Of a stretch of DNA of 64,000 nucleotides, positions 21,301 through 29,383 are shown piece by piece. The translations under genes were made by a program, and so were the position numbers. Position 1 is the first letter of the stretch. Every line of letters begins with the position of its first letter. Under the pieces are notes generated by a model. The model was not told the origin of the DNA. It ran no database searches and worked only from the letters and a program-made list of their open reading frames with translations. The stretch lies in contig CANJLD010000011.1 of assembly GCA_947475165.1 (NCBI GenBank), positions 1-64,000 of the forward strand, written 5' to 3'. The stretch is from Bacteroidota bacterium. GTDB lineage: Bacteria > Bacteroidota > Bacteroidia > Chitinophagales > LD1.

Positions 21301-22261
21301 AAGCCTGATAAGTTCGTGTAGAATAGATAGCCCCCGGACTATATGAGGTTGCGGTAGTACCGCTATATACGTAACCCCCTGTACTTGGTGCACTGGTACC
21401 CGGTTTCCAATACCAATCAATGGTATTAGAGCCGTTACCACCGCTTGGAGCCGCGGTTAAAGTACCGGCTGCTGCACCGGGACAAATAGTTCCTGCCCCG
21501 CCTGTAATACTACCGGCTGACCAAGCTGGATAAACTGTTTTAGTTATATAAGCAGTGCTCCACCCTGCAAAACAACCAGAGTTACCTGTTGGGTAAAAAT
21601 AGCAGTTCCATGACCTGGTTACTGAAGTAGGAGTAACAACAGCTCCGTTATTTCCTACAATAGTACCAGCATAAATATACCCGCCTGCACTAGGGTTAGC
21701 TGTACCATCCACATAATACCAATCAAAAGTAAAAGCAGATACGTTTCCGTTAAACCCGGTTGCATAGATAGCTGACTGAGTAGCACCGGAACAAACAGTT
21801 TCCGCGCCTGACATAGCGTTTGGTACCGTAAAGTTAGTTCTAACGGAGAGAACTGCAGAAGTAGCACCAGCCTGCCACCCAGGGCAGGCGCTGTTATTTT
21901 GCACCACCACAAAGTTTCCATTCGCGTTGCTCGACCGCGAGGTCCAAGCCACTGCGGTATTACCATTGGTTTGTGCAGTCCAACCCGGCTGGTCATCATA
22001 AACAGTTAAATGTTTGGCAATATTGGTAGAAGCATAATACGGCCAACCGTTCACCCCATTAAAGTGCTGATACGCTCCGTTACCCATACCACTTCTGGTA
22101 AATTCTGTGTTATTACAGGGTATAGTTTGCGGTGTTGCACCGGGGTGATAGACCCATCCACAATTCTGCGCGTTTACCTGATTTGAAAACACCATCAGCA
22201 ACATAAGAACCGTTGCCGTTAAAAATGTTTTGGCAGATGTTGAGGTAAAAAATTTATTCAT
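15362..22261 (-). CDS. Giant (2299 aa) repetitive secreted surface protein with T9SS sorting domain
   Basis: Signal peptide; multiple ~86-aa NPGTAAAGGDQNTCALAAVTLAGNAIA...DDVIINSYQ repeats; several VITATNGTCTPVTRTV.. repeats; C-terminal DFVPNPTMDKTSLIV...KKVVLTK. Confidence 0.9.
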   Translation of the reverse strand: MNKFFTSTSAKTFLTATVLMLLMVFSNQVNAQNCGWVYHPGATPQTIPCNNTEFTRSGMGNGAYQHFNGVNGWPYYASTNIAKHLTVYDDQPGWTAQTNGNTAVAWTSRSSNANGNFVVVQNNSACPGWQAGATSAVLSVRTNFTVPNAMSGAETVCSGATQSAIYATGFNGNVSAFTFDWYYVDGTANPSAGGYIYAGTIVGNNGAVVTPTSVTRSWNCYFYPTGNSGCFAGWSTAYITKTVYPAWSAGSITGGAGTICPGAAAGTLTAAPSGGNGSNTIDWYWKPGTSAPSTGGYVYSGTTATSYSPGAIYSTRTYQAYITGGAGCGAGWTSNAITVTVTPPIGAGATSADQTLCNTSSPAALTSLGVAQGGNSAYTYTWQSSTDNSTFGTASGTTNLAAYTPPNTVGTNYYRRSVVDGSGCFSAVNTGTAATLGFVNMNSNVTSTALGTIQKVAGNGVGDGWDGGSGGTARIGPGGYIEARAGTTSAYMMFGLDASDPDYNYNSIDYAMYLNFGTSCIYENGGSPSCPGVAYTTSDVFRVYWNPSTNRIDYMKNGTTFYTSTVVPTSTVYVPDMSIYTVNGSMTNMAVKGDDNATIVVYQNPGTAAAGADKNTCALAAVAMTGNAIAAGTGTWSVVSGGTGTFANANSPTTNFTPTSYGAITLRWTFPANGSCAGSSDDVIINSYQSPGTAAAGGDQNTCALAAVTLAGNAIAVGTGTWSVVSGGTGTFSNANLATSTFTPTSYGAITLRWTFPANGTCAGSSDDVIINSYQAPGTAAAGGDQNSCALAAVTLAGNAIAVGTATWTVISGGTGTFSNANLATSTFTPTSYGAITLRWTFPTNGSCVGSSDDVIINSYQNPGTAAAGGDQNTCALAAVTLAGNAIAGPNAATWTVVSGGTGTFSNANLATSTFTPTSYGAITLRWTFPQNGSCAGSSDDVIINSYQNPGTAAAGGDQNTCALAAVTLAGNAIAGPNAATWTVVSGGTGTFSNANLATSTFTPTSYGAITLRWTFPTNGTCAGSSDDVIINSYQNPGTATVGATQYRCGTLVSLALGGNAIATGTATWTIVSGGTGTFSNANSGSSTFTATGGYGTYVLRWSFPANGTCPASSADITVNYVEQATVGATPQTAPCNTLTSSALGGNTPNAIGTGAWSVVSGPGSVTWNPTINTPGATATVTTYGSYTFRWTITNVSAGCNTAADIVVNYNQTTVVTGSSSICDQDINVQYNSSVSGVTWSVFSGTGSIGAVNGQYTPGNIATPTQTSAVVIRATNVTCPTDFNVTVYNKAQLYDVALGVGNGIGNQCSGSIITLGSDVNGVTMSGTGVTGGPYPIPGYSWTAPTPASSSQNYTLTLTNGPSGCGDAATVTVYKAFTLTPATNPSVCDNSTVPFTSSVSATQWSVFSGTGSMSNSAGATSTYTPANIATPTQSTPTVITASNGVCEVSRTVTNYNDNTITTANNTAVCDGSTLTVNGDVSTVTWTFTSSLTGTAVTGPTQNTTLTPGNVATPTAQSSITVTATNGACVAKSITVLVDNQNTIAEAAGTYGLCDAAGATTMFTGDVNGTVWSSGTPATATVGTPATNGVVTPVNLGLPTQNATTVITATNGTCTPVTRTVRVDNDNSISTAATTICETATNFAVNGDVTATVWSANAGSVTTPGINTSFNPPNVSNPSANQAVTITATNGACTPKTVVITVDNQPGAPAGGADKLACGSLSVALSGTAPSSGVGTWTQSSGPGTITFSSANSNTPTATATATATGTYILQWTASTGVCASASDPVQVIYDPALTQTAVPDDCLNMSTDDFNTATVNYYVLVGAGGGTPPYSFPVTDLVGVVSATSQVYEQLDGSTVTYPVTDLVGCTAGGSFNVSVPSGLPSDLALSTWTGPGTASTTKNCYDFGYNKWVTYRDGNNDAILAINAATNDLGLVTVSMYRNDNEPVVLNSSWSNGSCYQVPMRPMERHFVVTTSNAPPVNGYAPKAKVRLFFTQTELSDLITETYGVGGSSNWDVGCSTEDDVTGIADLFVTKYTAPTGQLATEDGDYSNNLPAQNGGIYRLFGDALTLPGNTALTRVPTGFNTIYGGTAAHYVEMSVTEFSEFWLHGSGQSMPLPVQMIFLEANPINNAFIQLTWATALEINNDGFQVERSVDGQTWAQIGFVNGHDNATTQNDYSYNDMNVTAGIVYYYRLKQVDNDGAFEYTDIVSAQLNGDVTFSVKDFVPNPTMDKTSLIVTATKDQDITVTFYNVVGQKVMESSHLLNKGGNTITFDLNKLASGTYTAIVSSANEVYTKKVVLTK
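19164..20457 (-). repeat. In-gene tandem repeat, 258/261-bp units (about 5 highly similar copies)
   Basis: gagtttata landmark at 19164, 19425, 19686, 19944, 20202 (spacings 261, 261, 258, 258). Confidence 0.85.
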
Positions 22262-22663
22262 AAAATACTGGTTTTAATGTTTGGAACTCTAAATTATTCT
22301 TTATTTTTAAATAAACAGTGTTACTAAAATACGTAAACAAAAAAGTTTTGTCAAGCTGAACTTGACAAATACAATGCCTGTTTTGTTAAATAGTGAAAAA
22401 AACCTGTAACTAATTGACTTTTAATGGCAAGTATTTTGGGTATTGTTACCTTACGGGTGCTTTGAAAGGGCTTGTGGCTGTTTAATAATACAGGCATATT
22501 GATAAGTTTTGGACAGTATTTTTTACCTGTTTGGTGTATTTAAACGCAAAAAATAGAAAAGGGTTTACTCCGCTTGTTTTTTACATAAAATCAGGCGGCA
22601 CATACAACAGCGCTTTGCCGCTTTTTTAAGAAGCGGAACTTTTATTTTCTGTTGCCTAAAAAT

Positions 22664-23503
22664 TTAATGCAATAACTGTGTCTTGGTATCGAGTAGCTTG
22701 AAGTTGATAGCCGCGGCAATGGTTTCTAAAACAGAAGGGTCTTTTATGCCTACGCCTGTAATTCTAATTACAGAAGTACCGGCATACATGGCAAATTCCG
22801 CCTGGCCGGTTTCTTTACTATAAGCCATATAAGCGCGGTTTCCGTTCACCGTTCTTTCAAGTGCTACGTTTGCAGGAAACGTCAATATTTTGAGGTTATC
22901 TTCGCTGGGGTTGTATATCGCGCCAATGGCGTCAGCAAATTCAAGGCAGTTGGAGATAGAGATGGTTATTTTTGGTTGCTTGGCTTGCACCACACGCATA
23001 TTAAACTGTTGCTTAATATTGGCGAGCTCCGGAACTCCCGGGGGTGATGGCGGGGTTGGTCTCGGGTCCCAAATAGTATCATACCTAAGGTGTTGCCCTT
23101 GGGGGAAATAAATACGTACCATATAATAGAGTGTGGGATTAGGTATGGTATAAATGAAAACTTCTTTTTCAAGTTCTTGGTTGTAAGTCATTTCCCAGCC
23201 GGCTATTTTTTGAGGAAGTGCTTTCTCAATTTCCTGCCCCCATAATTTATTCACCTCTGCTCTTACATCTAAAAGACTGTGCATGGCGGATAGGTATTGT
23301 GTATCACTAATTTCCTGCAAAGCAGTAGTTATTAATTTTTCGATACGCTTAACGGAACCTTTAGGATCAGGAATAGTTTTTTGAACGGTATCGTTTGCTG
23401 TTTTTAGCAGCACGGGCCCAGAGCCTTGAGGGGTAGGTTGCGCACCAGAAATAAAGTATGCCGTAAAAAGGAAACAGAAGGCGAGGGCTTTTGCTTTGGT
23501 CAT
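22664..23503 (-). CDS. Hypothetical secreted protein
   Basis: 279-aa ORF with signal-peptide-like N-terminus; no recognised domain. Confidence 0.6.
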   Translation of the reverse strand: MTKAKALAFCFLFTAYFISGAQPTPQGSGPVLLKTANDTVQKTIPDPKGSVKRIEKLITTALQEISDTQYLSAMHSLLDVRAEVNKLWGQEIEKALPQKIAGWEMTYNQELEKEVFIYTIPNPTLYYMVRIYFPQGQHLRYDTIWDPRPTPPSPPGVPELANIKQQFNMRVVQAKQPKITISISNCLEFADAIGAIYNPSEDNLKILTFPANVALERTVNGNRAYMAYSKETGQAEFAMYAGTSVIRITGVGIKDPSVLETIAAAINFKLLDTKTQLLH

Positions 23504-23784
23504 TATTAGCGTTGTTTATGTTGAAAGCAAAAATAAAATAATTGACATGAACTTTGGTGACAGTTGGTTTTTCGGGGCTTTTAAAATGCACAGGCACCGG
23601 TGCATAAGCCGGGTATTTTCCACAAAGGCTAAAAAACAATAAACAGGGTCTTTGGTGCCGCAAAAATTATTCCAACCGGGCTAATTTTCTGATTTTCAAA
23701 AGGTTGGAAACGGGTTCGATTTTCCACCGGTTAGTTAACCCGCCCTGTGCATTGCGTGTGCATTGCATTTTACCTGTATAAAAC

Positions 23785-24360
23785 ATGGTTTTGTGTGCTA
23801 TAAATTTGCGCCATTATTTAACCCGCCTTAACCCTGCTAATGCAGAAAAGGCATTAAAACAAAAGTCTATGGGTAATCTTTTAAGCAACCGTGTTTCGCA
23901 GGTAATTTCGCCTGCTGACCAAACTGCCACTATCGGGCATTTAACTGCGATAGAAACACTTTTTCCATGGCTGGTAGGTTTAAATACTACTGAGCGCAAA
24001 ACCATACCGAAGATTGATTCGGTGAACCGCGATTTTGTGGCGGACGCCCAGAACATTATTGCGAATAATCCAGATTTTTTTCCTGCGTATTTCAACGCGG
24101 CTGAACTGGATAAGGATTTTGAATTGTATAACGTGCTGGATGAAATTATTCCGGTGGCAGAGAGAGTGCTTGAAAAACTGAAAGACACGCAAATGCTGGC
24201 AGGCAGCGAGGCGTATATTTCGGCACTAACGGCTTACCGGTTGCTGCAAAGCGCAGCCGGTGACGGTGTACCGGGAACTGATGTTTTGTATGACCGCTTA
24301 AAGGCGCGTTTCGAAAATCAGGGCGGTCCGGGAGCGCCTGAACCTCCGGTAACGCCTTAG
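23785..24360 (+). CDS. Uncharacterised helical protein adjacent to array 2
   Basis: Probable start at 23869 (MGNLLSNRVSQVIS...); ...LVGLNTTERKTIPKIDSVNRDFVADAQNIIANNPDFFPAYFNAAELDKDFELYNVLDEIIPVAERVLEKLKDTQMLAGSEAYISALTAYRLLQSAAGDGVPGTDVLYDRLKARF. Confidence 0.7.
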   Translation: MVLCAINLRHYLTRLNPANAEKALKQKSMGNLLSNRVSQVISPADQTATIGHLTAIETLFPWLVGLNTTERKTIPKIDSVNRDFVADAQNIIANNPDFFPAYFNAAELDKDFELYNVLDEIIPVAERVLEKLKDTQMLAGSEAYISALTAYRLLQSAAGDGVPGTDVLYDRLKARFENQGGPGAPEPPVTP

Positions 24361-24369
24361 CAAAAAGGC

Positions 24370-24650
24370 AAGCCGGTTCAGGTTTTACACGAGCCCGTTC
24401 ACCAAAAAGGTGGGCGGGCTCGCTTTTTAGGTGAACCCGGTTAGGATTTTAGATGAGCGGGCTTACCTCCGGCCTAAGCCCGTTTACCTTTTTGGTTAGC
24501 CCGTTAACAATTGAGGTGAGCGCACTCACCTTTCAGGTAAACCGGGTTTGGGTTTTAGGTAAACGCGTTTGCTTTTTAGGTGAACCGGCCTACCTTTTTG
24601 GTGAGCCAGTTCACCTCAGAGGTGGGGGGCCCCCACCCTATGGGGTGGGG
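24370..24650. repeat. ~21-bp period array of sequence-diverse palindromes, array no. 2 (about 13 units)
   Basis: Dyad centres read by hand at about 24374.5, 24395.5, 24416.5, 24438, 24459.5, 24480.5, 24501.5, 24522.5, 24544, 24565.5, 24586.5, 24607.5, 24629; e.g. AGGTGAGcgcaCTCACCT, GTTAgcccgtTAAC, AAACCgGGTTT, AAACGCGTTT, GGTGAgccagtTCACC, GGTGGGGGgCCCCCACC. Confidence 0.85.
24389..24427 (+). terminator. Rho-independent terminator of the 23785-24360 gene, embedded in the first units of array 2
   Basis: CGAGCCCG-tt-CACC-aaaaa-GGTG-gg-CGGGCTCG followed by CTTTTT. Confidence 0.75.
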
Positions 24651-24708
24651 TAAATGCTCATTTTAACAGAAAAATGAGGGTTTTAAGGGGTTTTAAGAAT
24701 TTAGCGGA

Positions 24709-25938
24709 CTATTGTGGTTTAGTTACCGGTACCCCCATTGCCGGAATTTCTTTTTGCAGTTTGGCTTCTACCCAGTCCCAAACCTCCCAGCCTTTTTTGC
24801 CAAAGTGGTGAAAGATATGAATAAAGGCTGGGGTGTATTGTGTATCAAAGGCATCATCGGTAATAAATTCGCGGTCTTCGCTTATTATCAGTCGGGGGTT
24901 ACTGAAGTCTGCAATAAAGTTAAACTGCTTGCTTATAACCGGTGCGTTTTGCAAGCCAAATTGCCAGGCGGTGGCTATCAGGGTTCCCTGGTCGCGGGTT
25001 TTCCAATGGGGGTCGTTAAAAATTTCGAGGGTTTTTAAATGCCAGGCTTGCATAAAGGGGTGGCTGCTATCGTCAAACAAAAACACCCCGCCATTCCAGT
25101 GTTGCCATTTTTCGCCTTTTACCTGAATGTTGAATTTTTGGGCAATGGCTTCTTTTAAATGGTTGCAATCGAGCTGGTGCACATCGTTACCGGTGGGGCT
25201 TATCCATCTGCGTTTTACAAAGTTCCAGCGCCAGTTGGTGTTTTGTTCAATTTGCTTAATGGTGTTTTCGGAAAGGTCGAACAGAATGGGGTTGTGCATG
25301 GTATCGTACCAAATGCGTTTCGTTTTATCGAAATAGGTGTTTTCATCGAGCCGCAAAATTTTGCCGCTGAGCAAATACTGCGAAGCAAATTTTGCATACC
25401 GTAACCGGTTGCGCTTTATCAGTTCAAATTTTTTCTTCAGTTCGCGCTGTTTCTTTAATAAATGCGGATTAGTTACCTGCTCGCTATTATCAAACCGGTT
25501 GAGCATTTCTTCGAGGGTGTTCCACTCTGCCTGGTTTTTTTCGAGGCAACCGCAGTTAACCGCGTAGGGGCTAAACTGGTGCATTTGGCAATGGTCAACG
25601 GCAAAAGTGATAATGCCGGTTTTGTGTTTAAAAATATCGTTCACCCGGTTGTTGAGTGCTACTACATCGGTATCTAAATAGCAGTACAGGTTGCCGGCTG
25701 GTAAAATATTATGCAAACCGGTTTTAAGATAAATACTGGCCTGGTGGTAGTCGAAATTTTCGGGTGTGCGCACATCAATAATATTTTCGTGCTGCACCGG
25801 TATTTCATTTCTAGTGGTATCGGTAACTACCAAAATTTGGTGGGTAGAAAAATGGCGAAGCGCGCGCAACGAATAGTGCAGTGTTTCTACATGCTCTTTG
25901 CCACCGCATACCACAAAAACAAATTTGCTCTTTTCCAT
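24709..25938 (-). CDS. Putative glycosyltransferase (DxD-type)
   Basis: AGNLYCYLDTDVVALNNRVNDIF (DTD), HWNGGVFLFDDSSHPFMQAWH, DQGTLIATAW, reminiscent of nucleotide-sugar transferases. Confidence 0.7.
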   Translation of the reverse strand: MEKSKFVFVVCGGKEHVETLHYSLRALRHFSTHQILVVTDTTRNEIPVQHENIIDVRTPENFDYHQASIYLKTGLHNILPAGNLYCYLDTDVVALNNRVNDIFKHKTGIITFAVDHCQMHQFSPYAVNCGCLEKNQAEWNTLEEMLNRFDNSEQVTNPHLLKKQRELKKKFELIKRNRLRYAKFASQYLLSGKILRLDENTYFDKTKRIWYDTMHNPILFDLSENTIKQIEQNTNWRWNFVKRRWISPTGNDVHQLDCNHLKEAIAQKFNIQVKGEKWQHWNGGVFLFDDSSHPFMQAWHLKTLEIFNDPHWKTRDQGTLIATAWQFGLQNAPVISKQFNFIADFSNPRLIISEDREFITDDAFDTQYTPAFIHIFHHFGKKGWEVWDWVEAKLQKEIPAMGVPVTKPQ

Positions 25939-25944
25939 TTGCCG

Positions 25945-27033
25945 TTACGAGTAATAGTAAATTCTTAAAAACACTAAGTGTTTCAGGTCGTTAAAAAAAT
26001 AAGCGGCACCGGTAACCGGTTTAGGAAGCAATCCGAACTCAAGCATTTGCTGCCCCAGTACCGACCGGTACCGGAAATCGTTTTTATCAATATCGCGGCT
26101 GCGCCATTCTTCGTTCATCCAGTGAATAAAATAGTACTGCTCGGGAATGGGGTCGTTGCCCACTACGTAACCTACAATCCGGTTCCAGTCATCATGATTG
26201 CTGATGTAGGGGTAAACATATTGCTGCAAATTATTTTCAAAAACATATTTGTTTAAAATTTCGATAGGCTTGTGCCAGTCGGTATTGTTTTCGTTTACCT
26301 CTGCCGCTGCTTCGGTATAGCACGCCAGCATGAGTTTGGAGTGCACCGGTGCTTTCATTACATTACCTACCAGCTCTAAATGATGGTGCTTGCGAAAAAA
26401 ATAGGGCACCGAAAAGTTGAGGGGCTTAAGGCAGGTTACATCCATATCGGTCCACCAGCCGCCTTTATCGTAAAGTAATTTGTAGCGAAAAATATCGGAG
26501 AACCCCGAAACGCTTCCTTTACCATGCCCGTATTTATTAATGTTGTTATAACGGAACACTGTTTCGCGCGGTAAAATTTCGTTGGCGTCTTCTATTACCA
26601 CACCTTCGGGCAAATCGTTCAGCAGTTTTTCGTAGGTCCAAAGGTGAAAGATGTGCCCCTGCTTAATAAAGGAATGCAGGGTAAGTAATTCTATTTTAGA
26701 AAGTGTGTTGCCAATCCAAAGCCCGTTTACATGCAGGTTATCGGCTGTAAGTGTGCCTTCAATAAAAATATGGTCGCTTATTTTTTCGCTCAGGGCGGCA
26801 GCCGTTTCATTTTGCTTTTGGTTTTTACCGGTTAGGTAAAGTTCATACTCCGCCTCGCTCAGCCTGCGCGCCTGCCGGTCGGTTTGCAGTAAAAAAATTC
26901 TGCGGAAAAAATAAATGGTATAGTTAATTACCAGCCTGGTGTTGCTCCAGATAATAACCACCAGCCGCGAAAAAAAATGGCGGCAAACCCTTACCAACAC
27001 AAGCGCATATCTGCTAACCGGAAAAAATTTCAT
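25945..27033 (-). CDS. Glycosyltransferase with DXD sugar-binding motif (capsular/GT32-like)
   Basis: FSDIFRYKLLYDKGGWWTDMDVTCLKPL; GLWIGNTLSKIELLTLHSFIKQGHIFHLWTYE; true start may be downstream. Confidence 0.8.
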   Translation of the reverse strand: MKFFPVSRYALVLVRVCRHFFSRLVVIIWSNTRLVINYTIYFFRRIFLLQTDRQARRLSEAEYELYLTGKNQKQNETAAALSEKISDHIFIEGTLTADNLHVNGLWIGNTLSKIELLTLHSFIKQGHIFHLWTYEKLLNDLPEGVVIEDANEILPRETVFRYNNINKYGHGKGSVSGFSDIFRYKLLYDKGGWWTDMDVTCLKPLNFSVPYFFRKHHHLELVGNVMKAPVHSKLMLACYTEAAAEVNENNTDWHKPIEILNKYVFENNLQQYVYPYISNHDDWNRIVGYVVGNDPIPEQYYFIHWMNEEWRSRDIDKNDFRYRSVLGQQMLEFGLLPKPVTGAAYFFNDLKHLVFLRIYYYS

Positions 27034-27264
27034 TCGGATTTAAAAATACAATTTAGTAATACCAATAAAGATAGTGGAGGCAGAACGCTTCCGCAAAGTT
27101 TTTCTCACTTGAAGCAAATCTATCCTATCGCCTATAATTTCAAAAACCAGCGGCTTGTATCTATACCTGATAAAGAGCCCGCTACACAAAGCGCAATGCG
27201 TTTTTTTTACAAAGCGGAGTATGTGCATGGAAACCATTTATACAAAACAACCGTAATAGGAGAT

Positions 27265-28137
27265 ATGAAAAACAAATTAAACCTCGTAATCGCTATTACC
27301 GCTTTGATGGCTGTCTTCTTTCTTAACTCATGTAAAAAAGAAGAATTAGGTTCGTCATCTGCCGATTCGAAAAAACAAGCGGAAACATTTACTAAAGCTA
27401 CCAATGCCACAGTAAAAGACATGCAGTACCTTATGAATGCACAAAACATGGCGTTAGGGGTAATACAGCAGATTAACGGAACATTTAAAACATCGGGCGA
27501 TGGTTTTGGAAACGAGGAATTTCCATGCGCCACACTTACGCAGGATACTCTTTCATCGCCACGTTGGGCACTTATTGATTTAGGTGCAGGCTGCCAAAGT
27601 GCATCTTCTGGCGAGTTTCAAAGCGGCAGTATTTATATAGAATATACCAACCCTGACCTTGATGGGCAGCCCGGTGACTATATCCGCATAACAGTTACCA
27701 ATTTTATTACCGATACAGATACCACCAACGGCATTATACTGTTTACATACAACGGTCTTAATGGCAATGGCAACCGCGTAGTTCATGCTTCTACTAACAT
27801 TACTACCGGAAACAAGCTTGACGAAATACAATTCACGGGCATAAACGATTTTGATATAGAAGCTATACAGGACACTACCGGTGGAAACAGCCTTTACAAT
27901 TTGTCTATTACCGGCTCAGGCAGTGGCAACACTTCAGACGGGCTATCGTTTACTCAAACTGTTACTACTCCTCTTAATTGGTCGCTTAATCAATGCGAGT
28001 TTTTTGTAAGCGGCATTCTTGATATTCAAACGCAAGGCCAACCGGATAAACAAGTCAACTTTGGAACCGGTGCCTGCGATAACCAGGCAATAGTTAGAGA
28101 AAGCGGAACCAGCTACCCTATTACACTTGTTAACTAA
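27265..28137 (+). CDS. Lipoprotein, hypothetical
   Basis: MKNKLNLVIAITALMAVFFLNSCKKEE lipobox-like N-terminus; in-frame start at 27265 preferred over 26977. Confidence 0.75.
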   Translation: MKNKLNLVIAITALMAVFFLNSCKKEELGSSSADSKKQAETFTKATNATVKDMQYLMNAQNMALGVIQQINGTFKTSGDGFGNEEFPCATLTQDTLSSPRWALIDLGAGCQSASSGEFQSGSIYIEYTNPDLDGQPGDYIRITVTNFITDTDTTNGIILFTYNGLNGNGNRVVHASTNITTGNKLDEIQFTGINDFDIEAIQDTTGGNSLYNLSITGSGSGNTSDGLSFTQTVTTPLNWSLNQCEFFVSGILDIQTQGQPDKQVNFGTGACDNQAIVRESGTSYPITLVN

Positions 28138-28154
28138 AGATTCTATCCTAAAAT

Positions 28155-28192
28155 AAAAAAGCCGGTTGCCCTAATAGGTAACCGGCTTTTTT
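28155..28192 (+). terminator. Rho-independent terminator
   Basis: AAAAAAGCCGGTTgCC...GGtAACCGGCTTTTTT. Confidence 0.88.
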
Positions 28193-28250
28193 ATTTCTGT
28201 GCCCGGTAGAAATTTTCAGGCTTTTCGGGTTGACGTTTTAAAAAATATAC

Positions 28251-29333
28251 TTATTGGAAAGACGTAAGAGTTTCCGCCACTACTTTTACCTCTGCTGTTG
28301 TTATACCGGCAAACATGGGTAGCGAAAAAATTTGTGGTGCATACCTCCCCGCAACCGGAAAAGAATTTGAAGAAGGAACCACTTCATTCAGCATAAACGG
28401 ATAATGAATACCGAAACCAATTTCACTCTTATTGAAAAGCTCAATGAGCGCATCTCTCCTTTCTGTTTTAATTACATACAAATGATACACATGCTTTGCG
28501 CCTTCCGTTTCAACGGGCAATTGTATTCCGTAAATATTGTTTAGCTGCTCCGTATAAATTTTTGCAGCTGCCCTTCGCTGTTCATTCCATTCGTCTAAGT
28601 ATTTCAGTTTTACCGAGAGCACAGCAGCCTGCAATTCATCTAAACGGCTGTTTCTGCCTACATAGCTTATTTTATTTTTTGTTTCCTGCCCGCAATTGCC
28701 GAGTGCTTTTATTTTTTGCGCAAGTACACCGTCATTAGTAGTTACACAACCACCATCACCAAGTGCTCCCAAATTTTTACTTGGGTAAAAACTAAAACAG
28801 GCGGCATTGCCAAAACTTCCCACGCGCTTTCCTTTGTATTCTGCACCATGCGCTTGTGCACAATCTTCTATTACCAATAAATTATTTTTTTGCGCCAACT
28901 CCATTATCTCTTTCATCCGGCATGGGTGACCATACAAATGCACCGGTATAATGGCTTTTGTTTTTGAAGTTATTGCGGCTTGAATAGAGGCAGGGTTAAT
29001 TGTAAACTCATCATTTAAAGTATCAACCGGTACCGGTACTGCTCCAAGCCTGGCAACAGCCGAAGCGGTAGACACCCAAGTATGCACCGGTACAATTACT
29101 TCATCACCAGTGCCAATGCCAAGGGCTTCTAAAGCTGATTCTAAAGCATCTGTTCCATTAGCACTCCCCACACAATATTTAGTGCCTATGTAGTTTGCAA
29201 ATTCAGATTCAAACTGTTCAACGTATTTGCCGAGAATAAACGAACTGCTGTTCAGCACTTCATTTACCACCACATTTATTTCGTGTTTTAGTGGTTCGTG
29301 AATACGTTGCAAATCAACAAAGGGGACTTTCAT
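28251..29333 (-). CDS. DegT/DnrJ/EryC1/StrS family sugar aminotransferase
   Basis: [83 protein letters not shown]. Confidence 0.95.
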   Translation of the reverse strand: MKVPFVDLQRIHEPLKHEINVVVNEVLNSSSFILGKYVEQFESEFANYIGTKYCVGSANGTDALESALEALGIGTGDEVIVPVHTWVSTASAVARLGAVPVPVDTLNDEFTINPASIQAAITSKTKAIIPVHLYGHPCRMKEIMELAQKNNLLVIEDCAQAHGAEYKGKRVGSFGNAACFSFYPSKNLGALGDGGCVTTNDGVLAQKIKALGNCGQETKNKISYVGRNSRLDELQAAVLSVKLKYLDEWNEQRRAAAKIYTEQLNNIYGIQLPVETEGAKHVYHLYVIKTERRDALIELFNKSEIGFGIHYPFMLNEVVPSSNSFPVAGRYAPQIFSLPMFAGITTAEVKVVAETLTSFQ

Positions 29334-29383
29334 TCTAAATATTTGTTGCTAATGTAGCGCGAGTAAGATATTTTTCCGCACAA

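Noticed and set aside
24370-24650. Array 2 as only a complex transcription terminator
   Set aside because: A terminator does occupy its first two or three units, but symmetric units continue on the 21-bp lattice for about 200 bp beyond it, including many without T-tracts.
24453-24653. 66-aa ORF in array 2
   Set aside because: Same artefact of a stop-free 21-bp period; palindrome conservation explains the sequence better than coding.
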